Assembly (NCBI RefSeq): GCF_000153325.1
Contig: NZ_CH724142.1
Span: forward strand, 723,189 to 787,188
Length of the DNA stretch: 64,000 nucleotides
Direction: 5' to 3'
DNA from: Photobacterium sp. SKA34
GTDB taxonomy: Bacteria > Pseudomonadota > Gammaproteobacteria > Enterobacterales > Vibrionaceae
The notes below the pieces were generated by a model. That model worked only from the letters and a program-made list of their open reading frames with translations. It did no database searches and was not told where the DNA came from. The position numbers and the translations under genes were made by a program. Shown here in pieces: positions 43,725 through 53,439 of this stretch (the stretch's first letter is position 1; each line of letters starts with the position of its first letter).

Positions 43725-43757
43725 GAAAAAGGCACTCATTCAGTGCCTTTTTCTTCT
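43725..43757. terminator. bidirectional terminator before bioD
   Basis: GAAAAAGGCACT and AGTGCCTTTTTC, a perfect 12-bp stem around CATTC, between convergent transcripts. Confidence 0.9.
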
Positions 43758-43787
43758 TCTTTTTTATAAAAAAACCATGATTTGACA

Positions 43788-44468
43788 CTATAACCCAAGC
43801 TTTTCTAATTGAATATACGATGATAAATCACGCTTATTAATACCTGTCATATAAGGGATCTCACCTAATTTCACACCAGGTAGATTAAGCTCAAGCATTT
43901 TTATCATTTCAGCGTAATTTTCAACCCCAGGATTAACACGATTAGCAACCCAACCAACCAGTTCTAAACCGTCAGCTTCAATAGCTTCAGCCGTCAGCAT
44001 CGCATGGCTTAAACAGCCTAATTTAATACCTACCACTAAAATTACAGGTAACTTTTCTTTTTTAACCCATGTAGATAAGAAATCGGTACGTGTTACAGGT
44101 ACACGCCAACCACCAGCTCCTTCTACTAACACCACATCAGATTTAGCTTTAAGGTACGCTAATCCCTGTGAAAGCACATCAAAATCAATCGTTTTACCTT
44201 CTCTTTCTGCAGCCAAATGCGGAGAGACCGGCTCTTTAAACGTATAAGGGTTCACTTCTAGATAAGTAAGCTCAACCGGTGAGGCTTCTTGTATAAACAA
44301 AGCATCTGAATTGCGAAGTCCTTCGGCTGTTTCTTCACTGCCTGAAGCTATTGGTTTATAGCCTGCCATTTGAATATTACGCTGACTGGCCGCTTGTAAA
44401 ATAGCGCGACTACTGACTGTTTTACCGACTTCGGTATCCGTCCCAGTAAGGAAAAAAGCATTAGTCAT
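43788..44468 (-). CDS. bioD: dethiobiotin synthase
   Basis: ATP-dependent carboxylation of 7,8-diaminopelargonate to dethiobiotin. The 226-residue protein has the P-loop [13 protein letters not shown] (about residues 5-17), GYKPIASG and [13 protein letters not shown]. It is last in the minus-strand bioB-F-C-D operon and overlaps bioC by 8 bases. Confidence 0.96.
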   Translation of the reverse strand: MTNAFFLTGTDTEVGKTVSSRAILQAASQRNIQMAGYKPIASGSEETAEGLRNSDALFIQEASPVELTYLEVNPYTFKEPVSPHLAAEREGKTIDFDVLSQGLAYLKAKSDVVLVEGAGGWRVPVTRTDFLSTWVKKEKLPVILVVGIKLGCLSHAMLTAEAIEADGLELVGWVANRVNPGVENYAEMIKMLELNLPGVKLGEIPYMTGINKRDLSSYIQLEKLGL

Positions 44469-45297
44469 TAATTAAAACTCCAAAACAAACTTGATAAGTA
44501 GCGGGTAATAAATTGCTTTCATCACGATAGGCATCATAGGCATGCTCTAACGCGTTCAATGTTTGACGACCTAATAACACATTTTTCCTTTTTTGTTGCA
44601 AATGTGTAGCGCCGATGCCTTTTAGATCTTTCATTAAACCCAGTGCTGATGGGTAATGAACGACTATGGGTGAAAATACTAATTTATCAACTTGTGTTCC
44701 TGTTCGCGCCAACGCAACTTTTATTTCATTTTTTGACTTAAAATCATTAACATGCTGATATTTATCAACTTGTGCCCACGCTTCTTTTAATTCATTTAAC
44801 GAGCCATCAACCAGCGTTGTAAAAAAAATCATACCGCCCGGTCGAACAATACGTTTTAATTCTTTAAGTGGTACAGCTAAATCATCACACCACTGTAACG
44901 CCAAGCTACTAAAAGCAATATCGTAGCTATTGTCTGCCAATGGCAAATTTTCAGCATCGGCCAATAGATAATCACAGTCGCTTTTACAGCGTTGTTTAGC
45001 TTGCGCTAACATTTCTAAAGACAGATCTGCTGCCGTCACATTAAAACCAAGATTTACCAGTTCTGCACTAAAATAGCCCGTACCACAACCTATATCGATC
45101 GCTTTTTTATGGCTTCCTACGGCATGGAGATGAGGTAAATCCTCTAATAATAAATGCCCAACTTTACGTTGAAATGCCGCGGCGTTATCGTAATTTTTCG
45201 CCGCTTTACCAAAAGCCGATGCTACCGCTTGTTTATCTATTGGCATCGCTGGCTCGGGATTTAACGCCGTATTCAATTTATTCATTATATTGCTCAT
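44461..45297 (-). CDS. bioC: malonyl-ACP O-methyltransferase
   Basis: SAM-dependent methyltransferase that caps malonyl-ACP so that fatty-acid enzymes can build the pimeloyl chain of biotin. The 278-residue protein starts near [19 protein letters not shown], has the SAM motif [15 protein letters not shown] (about residues 66-80), [20 protein letters not shown] and ALQWCDD, all typical of BioC. It overlaps the end of bioF by up to 20 bases and bioD by 8. No bioH is adjacent, as in E. coli. Confidence 0.95.
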   Translation of the reverse strand: MSNIMNKLNTALNPEPAMPIDKQAVASAFGKAAKNYDNAAAFQRKVGHLLLEDLPHLHAVGSHKKAIDIGCGTGYFSAELVNLGFNVTAADLSLEMLAQAKQRCKSDCDYLLADAENLPLADNSYDIAFSSLALQWCDDLAVPLKELKRIVRPGGMIFFTTLVDGSLNELKEAWAQVDKYQHVNDFKSKNEIKVALARTGTQVDKLVFSPIVVHYPSALGLMKDLKGIGATHLQQKRKNVLLGRQTLNALEHAYDAYRDESNLLPATYQVCFGVLIND

Positions 45298-46462
45298 TAA
45301 TCACCTCATTTAATGATGCAGCAAGCAGACGAATATCTTTATCGTTATGTGTCGCCGTTAATGTGACGCGAAGACGGGCTGTATTTTGAGGAACCGTCGG
45401 AGGACGAATAGCGCCGACCCATAATCCACGCTGTTTTAACTGCTTAGATATCGCGATAGTTTGTTCACTACTACCAATTACTATCGGTTTTATAGGGGTA
45501 ATGGTATGCTGCAACGGTATAGCAGAGTCGAGTTGCTGCGTGAACAAATCACTTAACGCTGTTAATTTTTCTCGTCGCCAAGGTTGTTTCTGTATCACTT
45601 CACATGCTTTACTTAATGCATAGGCTTGAGCTGGCGGCATCGCGGTTGAGTAAATAAAGTGTCGTGCAAACTGAATTAAATATTCAGCAGTATCGTTATC
45701 ACATAATATTGCAGCGCCTTGAAGCCCAAACGCTTTACCGAAAGTGATCACTAAAATATCTGCTTTTATTCCGCTCGCCGCACAACTCCCTCTTCCTTCA
45801 TCGCCAAGTACACCACACCCATGTGCATCATCAACTACTAACCAACTATTTTGTTTATCACAAACACGACGTAATGCTTTAAGAGGTGAACAATCACCAT
45901 CCATACTAAATACGCCTTCTGTAATCACCATTCGTGCTTGGTTAGGTTCGGAGATTTGTTTATCGAGTAACCTGTCTAGAGTATCAATATCATTGTGTGG
46001 AAAACGCTTCATCATTGCTGGTGATAGCATTCCCGCTTCCATCAATGAAGCATGATTTAACTTATCTTGGTAAACACTGTCGTGCTTTTGTAATAGCGTA
46101 AAAAGCAAAGCTTGATTTGCGCTAAAGCCGCTACTGAAAAGTAACGCCCTGTCATAATCGAGCCATTCCGATAATTGCGCTTCTAAATTTGCATGGGGAG
46201 AGTGATAACCTGTCACTAATGGTGATGCGCCGCTGCCAGCACCATATAGGCTCAATCCTAGCTGCCATGCTTCGATGATTTCAGGTGACTGTGCTAATCC
46301 CAAATAATCATTACTTGAAAAGTTAACAAATGATTGTTGATCCGCTGTAATGTGTCCTGATTCATTACGCTGCTTACGAGATAAACAAGTACGGCTACGA
46401 TATAGCCTTTGTTTATCTCGTTCAGCTAAAGCATGGCGAAAGCGTTGACTAAACAGAGGCAT
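45278..46462 (-). CDS. bioF: 8-amino-7-oxononanoate synthase
   Basis: PLP enzyme joining pimeloyl-ACP and alanine. It shows [21 protein letters not shown], the [12 protein letters not shown] block and the PLP lysine in [14 protein letters not shown] (about residue 240). Start choice: the frame is open to GTG 46501. Family similarity begins at [12 protein letters not shown], so I use ATG 46462, which overlaps bioB by 14 bases; ATG 46477 is also possible. Confidence 0.95.
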   Translation of the reverse strand: MPLFSQRFRHALAERDKQRLYRSRTCLSRKQRNESGHITADQQSFVNFSSNDYLGLAQSPEIIEAWQLGLSLYGAGSGASPLVTGYHSPHANLEAQLSEWLDYDRALLFSSGFSANQALLFTLLQKHDSVYQDKLNHASLMEAGMLSPAMMKRFPHNDIDTLDRLLDKQISEPNQARMVITEGVFSMDGDCSPLKALRRVCDKQNSWLVVDDAHGCGVLGDEGRGSCAASGIKADILVITFGKAFGLQGAAILCDNDTAEYLIQFARHFIYSTAMPPAQAYALSKACEVIQKQPWRREKLTALSDLFTQQLDSAIPLQHTITPIKPIVIGSSEQTIAISKQLKQRGLWVGAIRPPTVPQNTARLRVTLTATHNDKDIRLLAASLNEVINEQYNE

Positions 46463-47501
46463 CGTAAAAGATGTCATCTTTAGTCGGGCGCGATGCCACA
46501 CGTTGTGCTACTTTGCCTAATAATTCATGCTCTTGAACTTCATCAGGTTTCGCTGCTTGTTGCTCACTGTTAATCCCTAACTTAGCAAACAACTGCATGT
46601 CTTTATCTTCACCTGGGTTTGGTGTTGTCAGTAATTTACAACCATAGAACACGGAATTAGCACCCGCCATGAAACAAAGCGCTTGCATCTGCTCATTCAT
46701 GTCTTCACGACCGGCAGATAAACGTACCGCTGACATTGGCATAATAATACGGGCAACGGCAATAATACGAATAAAGTCAAAAGGATCGACATCATCAACA
46801 CTTTCTAACGGTGTCCCTTTCACTTTAACTAACATATTAATCGGTACACTTTCAGGGTGAACAGGCAGGTTCGCTAGCTCAACCAATAATCCAGCGCGAT
46901 CACGTGAGCTTTCACCCATTCCAATGATCCCACCAGAACAAATTTTCATCCCAGCATCACGAACATGAGATAACGTATCAAGTCGATCTTGGTAAGTACG
47001 TGTGGTGATAATATTGCCGTAGTATTCAGGGGATGTATCAAGGTTATGGTTGTAATAATCTAAACCAGCACCGGCAAGCGTATCGGCTTGATCACTGGTG
47101 ATCATACCCAGCGTCATACACGTCTCTAAACCCATTTCTTTTACGCCTTTAACCATATCGAGTAGATACGGCATGTCGCGCTCTTTCGGGTTTTTCCAAG
47201 CTGCTCCCATACAGAAACGGGTTGCGCCTGATTGCTTTGCTTTCGTTGCAGCGTCTAGGACACGCTCAACTTCCAATAAGCGTTCCTTATCTACATCTGT
47301 ACGGTAATGAGCACTCTGTGGGCAATACTTACAATCTTCAGGGCACGCGCCTGTTTTAATCGAAAGCAAAGTACTGACTTGTACTTGATTAGGCTGATGA
47401 TATTGACGATGTACTTGCTGTGCTTCAAAGACTAAATCCATAAATGGTTTATCGAATAAAGCTTGGACTTCCTCTACTGTCCAATTATTACGTACTTCCA
47501 C
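46449..47501 (-). CDS. bioB: biotin synthase
   Basis: Radical SAM enzyme that inserts sulfur into dethiobiotin. The 350-residue protein has the cluster-binding [13 protein letters not shown] (CxxxCxxC, about residues 52-64), [12 protein letters not shown] and [12 protein letters not shown]. The start is GTG 47501 with GAGG seven bases upstream. It is first in the bioBFCD operon and diverges from bioA; both are served by the control region at 47655-47713. Confidence 0.97.
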   Translation of the reverse strand: MEVRNNWTVEEVQALFDKPFMDLVFEAQQVHRQYHQPNQVQVSTLLSIKTGACPEDCKYCPQSAHYRTDVDKERLLEVERVLDAATKAKQSGATRFCMGAAWKNPKERDMPYLLDMVKGVKEMGLETCMTLGMITSDQADTLAGAGLDYYNHNLDTSPEYYGNIITTRTYQDRLDTLSHVRDAGMKICSGGIIGMGESSRDRAGLLVELANLPVHPESVPINMLVKVKGTPLESVDDVDPFDFIRIIAVARIIMPMSAVRLSAGREDMNEQMQALCFMAGANSVFYGCKLLTTPNPGEDKDMQLFAKLGINSEQQAAKPDEVQEHELLGKVAQRVASRPTKDDIFYDASV

Positions 47502-47654
47502 AGTCTGACCTCAATTATAGTTATCTTACGACTCACAAGGACTTGCTCGATCCTTAATGTTTACCCTATGTTTCACAGCTCTAGTTGCTAACGTCTTGTT
47601 TCACTTTTACTCAGTAAAAAGCTATTAAATGATAACTCTATGAACTATTACTAC

Positions 47655-47713
47655 TTGGCTAGTCTACTAACAGTGCGTAGACTGTCAACTATGGATAACA
47701 ACAGAGGTTTACA
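47655..47713. promoter_or_regulatory. bidirectional bio promoter with BirA operator
   Basis: Plus strand, for bioA: TTGGCT (47655-47660), 17 bases, TAGACT (47678-47683). Minus strand, for bioB: TTGACA (47688-47683), 16 bases, TAGACT (47666-47661). The two -10 boxes are the arms of an inverted repeat, AGTCTAC (47661-47667) and GTAGACT (47677-47683). The BirA-like operator is CTGTCAACT (47682-47690), 15 bases, GGTTTACAT (47706-47714), matching TTGTAAACC/GGTTTACAA at 6 of 9 and 8 of 9. It covers the bioB -35 box and the bioA start, as in the face-to-face E. coli arrangement. Confidence 0.75.
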
Positions 47714-47716
47714 TCT

Positions 47717-49000
47717 GTGCAAAAAATGAACATTGTGGATATTGATTTTGATAAAGAACACGTTTGGCATCCCTATACATCAACAGTAACTCCCCTGCCT
47801 TGCTACCCTGTTACATCAGCCCAAGGGGTTTATCTCACTCTTGAAGATGGTACGCAGTTAATCGATGGTATGTCATCATGGTGGTCAACCATTCATGGTT
47901 ATAACCATCCCGTTTTAACTGAAGCGGCAAAAGCACAGCTTGATAAAATGTCACATGTGATGTTTGGTGGTATCACCCACCAGCCAGCCGTTGATTTGTG
48001 TAAAAAGCTCGTTGCTATCACCCCAGCTCCTTTAGACAAAGTGTTTCTTGCCGATTCTGGCTCTGTTGCCGTTGAAGTCGCTCTCAAAATGGCATTGCAA
48101 TATTGGCACGCACAAAATGAATCTCGTGCAAAATTTTTAACGGTTAGCCATGGCTATCACGGTGATACTTTTGCGGCGATGTCTGTGACTGATCCTACCA
48201 ATTCCATGCACAGCATTTATAAAGGATTTTTACCTGAGCATATTTTTGCCAAATCGCCAGAATGTGGATTTGGAGATGATTGGGATGAAACAGACATTGC
48301 TGACTTTGAAGAAAAAATTCGTCTTCATCATAAAGATCTTGCTGCTGTGATTATTGAGCCCATTGTTCAAGGTGCTGGTGGCATGCGTTTTTATCATCCA
48401 ACGTATTTAAAACGTATTCGTGAACTCTGCGATCAATACAATGTTTTACTTATTGCTGATGAGATTGCAGTTGGATTTGGTCGAACAGGTAAATTATTCG
48501 CCTGTGAACACGCAGAAATAAGCCCTGATATTATGTGCTTAGGTAAAGCATTAACGGGTGGGTATATGACGTTGTCAGCCACGCTGACCACCAAGCATGT
48601 CGCTGATACTGTATGTAGTGGTGAAGCACAATGTTTTATGCATGGACCAACATTTATGGGAAATCCTCTTGCTTGTGCCGTCGCAAACGCCAGTTTAGAT
48701 TTATTGGCAGAAAATAAATGGCAACAACAAGTCAAAAATATAGAGCAGCAATTAGCGCTGGAACTTCCGTTAATTGCAGAGCTTGAAAATGTAAAATCGG
48801 TCCGTTGGCTGGGTGCAATCGGTGTGGTTGAACTTCATCACCCTGTTGAAATGAAAAGTATTCAAGAGAAGTTTGTTCAACAAGGCGTATGGGTTCGCCC
48901 CTTTGGCAAACTTGTCTATATTATGCCGCCATTCATTATTAACTCTTCACAGTTAACTCTACTAACAACGTCAATTAAAAAGGTTATAAGTTCAATATAA
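47717..49000 (+). CDS. bioA: adenosylmethionine--8-amino-7-oxononanoate aminotransferase
   Basis: PLP aminotransferase that makes 7,8-diaminopelargonate with SAM as amino donor. The 427-residue protein has HVWHPYTS near the N-terminus, GMSSWWSTIHGYNHP, VFLADSGSVAVEVALKMA, HGYHGDTFAAMSVTDP, DEIAVGFGRTG and the PLP lysine in CLGKALTGGYMTLSAT. The start is GTG 47717 with AGAGG nine bases upstream; ATG 47726 is the alternative. The BirA-type operator ends two bases before the start codon. Confidence 0.96.
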   Translation: MQKMNIVDIDFDKEHVWHPYTSTVTPLPCYPVTSAQGVYLTLEDGTQLIDGMSSWWSTIHGYNHPVLTEAAKAQLDKMSHVMFGGITHQPAVDLCKKLVAITPAPLDKVFLADSGSVAVEVALKMALQYWHAQNESRAKFLTVSHGYHGDTFAAMSVTDPTNSMHSIYKGFLPEHIFAKSPECGFGDDWDETDIADFEEKIRLHHKDLAAVIIEPIVQGAGGMRFYHPTYLKRIRELCDQYNVLLIADEIAVGFGRTGKLFACEHAEISPDIMCLGKALTGGYMTLSATLTTKHVADTVCSGEAQCFMHGPTFMGNPLACAVANASLDLLAENKWQQQVKNIEQQLALELPLIAELENVKSVRWLGAIGVVELHHPVEMKSIQEKFVQQGVWVRPFGKLVYIMPPFIINSSQLTLLTTSIKKVISSI

Positions 49001-49163
49001 CGGTCATTAATTTTAGTGTAAATATCGCATGATTTATCAAAAAGCAGACAAAAATCTTATTTATGTCTGCTTATACTTTAGGTCATGATGCCAATACTAA
49101 AAAATAATAATAGTTTAAGTTAAGTACAGCATCGAAGAGAGTACGTCAGCTAGGGCTAAGATT

Positions 49164-49733
49164 ATGCAAATACCTCTGTTTCCACTAGATGTTTATCTAT
49201 TACCAGGCGGGGTCAGCAAGTTAAGGATCTTTGAACCTCGTTATATCAAACTGGTAAAAATTGCAGCAACAAACAAAAATGGATTCGGTTTGTGCATGTC
49301 TATCGATAATACGATCTGCCACTTTGGCACACGCGTAATTATTACTGATTTTGATTCCTTATCAGACTGTGTTTTGAGTATCACAATTCAAGCCGTTGAA
49401 TTATTTCTTATTGACGATCATTGGCGTGATGAAGACGGCCTTTTCTTTGGCCGAATATCCTCTGTTCCTAATTGGCAAAGTACTGATATTAACTATACCG
49501 ATGTTGAGATAGCTAATAGTCTTAAAGTACTTTTCCAAGAACATCCAGATCATGCAAGCTATTACCCTGCCCCTAATTTTGAAGACATGACATGGGTATG
49601 TCAGCGCTGGCTCGAAATTTTACCCTTAGAAGTTAACCAAAAGCAGTGGTTTATGAGCAGAAACGATCATACTGCCGCCTTATCTTTTCTACACACTGTA
49701 ATTGATGATAATTTACAAAAAAATGATCCATAA
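49164..49733 (+). CDS. LON substrate-binding domain protein
   Basis: A 189-residue protein consisting of the LON N-terminal domain only (PF02190): IPLFPLDVYLLPGGVSKLRIFEPRYIKLV at residues 3-31 (cited by position), GFGLCMS and the SITIQAVELF core. No ATPase or protease domain is present. Such stand-alone proteins are common and their function is unknown, perhaps substrate recognition or adaptor work. It precedes the sigma factor gene by about 60-120 bases on the same strand. Confidence 0.85.
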   Translation: MQIPLFPLDVYLLPGGVSKLRIFEPRYIKLVKIAATNKNGFGLCMSIDNTICHFGTRVIITDFDSLSDCVLSITIQAVELFLIDDHWRDEDGLFFGRISSVPNWQSTDINYTDVEIANSLKVLFQEHPDHASYYPAPNFEDMTWVCQRWLEILPLEVNQKQWFMSRNDHTAALSFLHTVIDDNLQKNDP

Positions 49734-49857
49734 CTAATTTAATGACGTATCACTATGTAACCATTCACTATTTATATCAATACACATTGAGATTATGTCT
49801 ATTATTACATACCCTAATTCTCAATCTAGTCATCATTATAGGTTGGGAACACCCGCA

Positions 49858-50430
49858 ATGAATGAGATCAGTATTGAGCATCAAAAAAAATTACTCGTTA
49901 ATGTAGCAACTGATCGTGATAAAACGGCCTTTGCTACTATCTTCTCACATTTTTCGCCAAAAATTCGTTCTTATGGTTTAAAGCACCTCAAGCAAGAAGC
50001 GAATGCAATGGAACTTGTTCAAGAAACAATGTTAACTGTTTGGCGAAAAGCACATCTTTTTAATCCAGATAAAGGTGCAGTATCAACATGGGTTTATACA
50101 ATTATGCGTAACCAATGTTTTGATATTCTACGCAAACGTCAAGCAACAAAAGAAGATAATTACAGTGATGATATTTGGCCTATTTTTGAACAGAAATTAG
50201 TCACAGCATCTGATGACCCAAGTAATGAACAACTCAGTGATGAACTAATTATTTTAATAGCAACACTACCAAAAAATCAGCAAGTTGTAGTGAAAGAAAT
50301 TTACCTCAATCAGCGTTCACATCAGGAACTTGCCGATCAGTTAGGACTCCCCGTGGGTACCGTAAAATCAAGGTTACGCTTAGGCTTACAAAAGCTGCGT
50401 TTGCATTTGGAGAATGACGATGCCTACTAA
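49858..50430 (+). CDS. ECF sigma factor of the RpoE/ChrR type
   Basis: Extracytoplasmic-function sigma factor of the group paired with ChrR anti-sigma factors (ECF11 in my recollection). In Rhodobacter sphaeroides this type governs the response to singlet oxygen. Region 2 is FATIFSHFSPKIRSYGLKH, then ELVQETMLTVWRKAH (about residues 44-58). Region 4 is LPKNQQVVVKEIYL, then HQELADQLGLPVGTVKSRL. The frame is open from ATG 49795; I prefer ATG 49858 (MNEISIEHQKK), which gives the usual length of 190 residues. The start of the anti-sigma gene overlaps its end by 17 bases. Confidence 0.88.
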   Translation: MNEISIEHQKKLLVNVATDRDKTAFATIFSHFSPKIRSYGLKHLKQEANAMELVQETMLTVWRKAHLFNPDKGAVSTWVYTIMRNQCFDILRKRQATKEDNYSDDIWPIFEQKLVTASDDPSNEQLSDELIILIATLPKNQQVVVKEIYLNQRSHQELADQLGLPVGTVKSRLRLGLQKLRLHLENDDAY

Positions 50431-51118
50431 TATATCGTTGATTAAACACCACCCCAGTAAACAACTACTGGAACAACACATAGAAGGTAAATTACCTCTT
50501 TCTATGTCGCTAGCTGTAGCTGCACACATTGAGCTTTGCCCTCATTGTCAACAGTTAGAATCACAATTAACGCCTCAAATTGCTAACGCTTCTTGGTCGC
50601 AATCAAAAGCTGGGCAACGTGATTTACAACATGATCTTAACGTTGATGCCTGTTTTTCAGCAATGCTGAGTGACATTATAGAAAGCAGTGATGACAATAC
50701 TTCTTATCATGAACAAGCCCCTCTTTCTATTGAGTGTAAAGGAATGACATATACATTACCGAGAGCATTCACTAAATTTCATCAGCTAAACTGGCGAAAT
50801 CTGGGTAAAATTAGTCGTGCTCGATTACCTTTTGAAGAAGATGAAGTAAGATCAAGTTTATTACATATTAGCAAAGGCGGTACGATCCCTACTCATACTC
50901 ACAAAGGCTACGAACTTACACTGTTACTTGCTGGGGATTTTGAAGATGAAAACGGACACTATGTGGCTGGTGATTTTATCTTACTTGATGAGTCACATTC
51001 AGGACATAGTCCGAAAACCTCCGAAGGGTGTCTTTGCTACACCGTATCAAATGCCCCACTTCATTTTACCCAAGGTGTGAGCCAGCTGTTTAACAGCATT
51101 GGTCAAGTCATATACTAA
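50414..51118 (+). CDS. chrR: ChrR family zinc anti-sigma factor
   Basis: Two-domain anti-sigma factor. The N-terminal ZAS domain has the zinc set H...HIELCPHC (H-x3-C-x2-C, about residues 37-44) that holds the sigma factor. The C-terminal cupin domain has PTHTHKGYELTLLLAGDF (about residues 156-173) and DESHSGHSP, the metal-binding pattern of ChrR that senses reactive species. It overlaps the sigma gene by 17 bases, ensuring matched synthesis. In related organisms photolyase or fatty-acid genes often adjoin this pair; here the L-lactate locus follows after a terminator. Confidence 0.9.
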   Translation: MTMPTNISLIKHHPSKQLLEQHIEGKLPLSMSLAVAAHIELCPHCQQLESQLTPQIANASWSQSKAGQRDLQHDLNVDACFSAMLSDIIESSDDNTSYHEQAPLSIECKGMTYTLPRAFTKFHQLNWRNLGKISRARLPFEEDEVRSSLLHISKGGTIPTHTHKGYELTLLLAGDFEDENGHYVAGDFILLDESHSGHSPKTSEGCLCYTVSNAPLHFTQGVSQLFNSIGQVIY

Positions 51119-51128
51119 TACTTATTTA

Positions 51129-51176
51129 AGCCTCTTAACTAGATTGCCTTATGGCAAGAAATACACTTAAGAGGCT
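51129..51176 (+). terminator. probable terminator after chrR
   Basis: AGCCTCTTAA (51129-51138) pairs with TTAAGAGGCT (51167-51176). Within the loop, TTGCC and GGCAA form a second small stem. Confidence 0.6.
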
Positions 51177-51720
51177 ATTCATTTATTATCTCAGTGCATT
51201 TATAATCTTTCATATACATTGCCAATTTATATTTATATCTACCCATTTATTTGCAACTTAAATTATAATAACAGTCTTGTTTATAATGTAAGTAAAATAG
51301 CATAGATTTATAATATTACTCTAATTTAACCATAAAACCGTATATTTTGTTTAATTACTAAAAATACGGTTTTTATGTGAAATAAGTCTTACTTTATTTT
51401 TACTAAACTTATCTATTACTCAAAAAATTAGCATCTTTATTAGGTTTGAATCGCAAAATATTTGTTTCCAATACTCACCTAATCAATTATTAACCACACC
51501 ATCAAAAACAAACATAAACAATTAATTATTAACAAAAAACAAAAAAATCATTAATACATACTTATCAACTAACATCACATTTCTTTTATTATTCATCAAC
51601 TTTTGGATTAAAAAATAGATAGTCATCATCTATTTCCAACCTAAAATACTCTTCCCACTGCGGTTATGCGTTCAGTTATTACGTGTAACTCAGCAAGTAT
51701 TTAAAAATAACAACAAAACA
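51177..51720. other. long AT-rich control region upstream of lldP
   Basis: About 540 bases with no gene, unusually rich in A/T runs. It presumably holds the lldP promoter and regulator sites. GTTATTACGTGTAAC at 51673-51687 is an imperfect dyad; I could not match any site to a named regulator. Confidence 0.4.
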
Positions 51721-51740
51721 ATTTCGTGAGACAACGAAAT
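51721..51740. promoter_or_regulatory. inverted repeat just before lldP
   Basis: ATTTCGT, a 6-base centre, ACGAAAT: a perfect 7-bp dyad lying six bases upstream of the AGGTGG ribosome site of lldP. It may be an operator or a leader hairpin. Confidence 0.45.
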
Positions 51741-51756
51741 AACCTAGGTGGGAAAT

Positions 51757-53340
51757 ATGTTAGATCTTGCAATATCGGTTATCCCTATTTTGCTTTTAAT
51801 TTGGATGATGACAAAAAAGAATGCGTTGCCATCACATATCGCATTACCAGTGACTGCACTCATTGCTGGTTTTTTACAACTTGTCTATTTTGGTACAGAC
51901 AGCCAACTTTTAGCCGCAAACGTCATTTCTGGTGCATTATCCGCCATTACGCCAATATCTATTATTGCTGGCGCTATTTTATTAAACCGTACATTGAACG
52001 TATCTGGTGCTGAAGATGTGATTCGTCAATGGTTAGAAAGCATCTGTAAGAATCAGGTAGGCCAGTTGATGATCATTGGCTGGGCGTTCGCTTTTATGAT
52101 TGAAGGTGCATCGGGGTTTGGTACGCCGGCTGCGATTGCAGCACCGATATTAGTCGGTCTTGGTTTTAATCCATTACGTGTAGCCATGCTAGCACTGGTT
52201 ATGAATTCTGTTCCAGTCTCTTTTGGTGCAGTGGGTACACCTACATGGTTTGGTTTAGGTAACTTAGGACTTCCTGATGCAGAGTTGCTTGATATTGGTC
52301 GCCTATCAGCAATTATGCATGCTGCGGCAGCCTTGGTTATTCCCTTAATTACGCTTAAGTTTGTTGTTAGCTGGCATCAAATAAAACGTAACTTTGTGTT
52401 TATTCAACTAAGCATTTGGTCATGCACCATACCCTATGTATGTCTAGCTCAGTGGAACTATGAGTTCCCAGCATTGATCGGAGGCGCAATTGGCTTAACG
52501 TTGTCGATTATTTTTGCCCGTTACAATATTGGTTTAGAAAAGCAGAAAGATGCTGAAAATAATGAAAAATTAGCAAGATTACCATTTGAAACTGTTTTTA
52601 AAGCAATGGCGCCAACACTTTTACTGATTGTCATTTTAATAGTAACTCGTATTAAACAACTTGGCCTCAAAGGCCTATTAAATGATGCAACACCGATGTT
52701 ACATATAAATTTAGGTTTTGCTGATTTACACCTTAGCCAAGCGTTAATCATTCAGCTTAGTAATATTTTAGGTACAGATACATCTTGGGCATATAAAACA
52801 CTCTATGTGCCGGCATTAATTCCTTTTTTTGTGGTTGTGTTTATTTCAATTCCTTTTCTAAAAATGAATAAGCAGCAAACAAAGCAAATATTTATTGATA
52901 CCGCATCACGCATTAAAACACCGTTTATCGCCCTAGTCGGTGCGTTAATTATGGTGAAATTTATGATGATTGGTGGAGATCACTCGCCAATTATGACAAC
53001 GGGTAATGCCTTTGCTGATCTAGTGGGTAAAAACTGGCAATACTGCGCCGCCTATTTAGGTGCACTTGGTGCTTTTTTCTCAGGCTCAGCAACCGTTTCA
53101 AACCTAACCTTTGGCGCAATTCAACAAAGTATTGCGCACAATGTTGGGTTGCCTGAAACCACCATTTTAGCGATGCAATCTGTTGGTGGTGCGATGGGTA
53201 ATATGGTGTGTATTAACAATATTATTGCGGTATCAACCATTCTTGGTATTGCAAATAAAGAAGGCTACATCATTAAGCGTACTGTGATCCCTATGATTTT
53301 GTACGGTGTGATTACAGCATTTGTCAGCATTTTTATCTAA
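51757..53340 (+). CDS. lldP: L-lactate permease
   Basis: Inner-membrane lactate:proton symporter of the LctP family, 527 residues, with about 12 helices. Family blocks are MIEGASGFGTPAAIAAPILVG (cited by position, about residues 112-132), PVSFGAVGTPTWFGLG and the C-terminal GSATVSNLTFGAIQ. It heads the lactate locus: lutA starts 99 bases after its stop. The frame is open from GTG 51748, but AGGTGG at 51746-51751 serves ATG 51757. Confidence 0.94.
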   Translation: MLDLAISVIPILLLIWMMTKKNALPSHIALPVTALIAGFLQLVYFGTDSQLLAANVISGALSAITPISIIAGAILLNRTLNVSGAEDVIRQWLESICKNQVGQLMIIGWAFAFMIEGASGFGTPAAIAAPILVGLGFNPLRVAMLALVMNSVPVSFGAVGTPTWFGLGNLGLPDAELLDIGRLSAIMHAAAALVIPLITLKFVVSWHQIKRNFVFIQLSIWSCTIPYVCLAQWNYEFPALIGGAIGLTLSIIFARYNIGLEKQKDAENNEKLARLPFETVFKAMAPTLLLIVILIVTRIKQLGLKGLLNDATPMLHINLGFADLHLSQALIIQLSNILGTDTSWAYKTLYVPALIPFFVVVFISIPFLKMNKQQTKQIFIDTASRIKTPFIALVGALIMVKFMMIGGDHSPIMTTGNAFADLVGKNWQYCAAYLGALGAFFSGSATVSNLTFGAIQQSIAHNVGLPETTILAMQSVGGAMGNMVCINNIIAVSTILGIANKEGYIIKRTVIPMILYGVITAFVSIFI

Positions 53341-53439
53341 TTATCCCTACATAACATCAGATAAATGATTGGCTTGCTTTCGGGTAAGCCAATCTCAAAT
53401 ATGAACAATCAGGCGGTAAGCCGCCACTGGAGCAATAAA

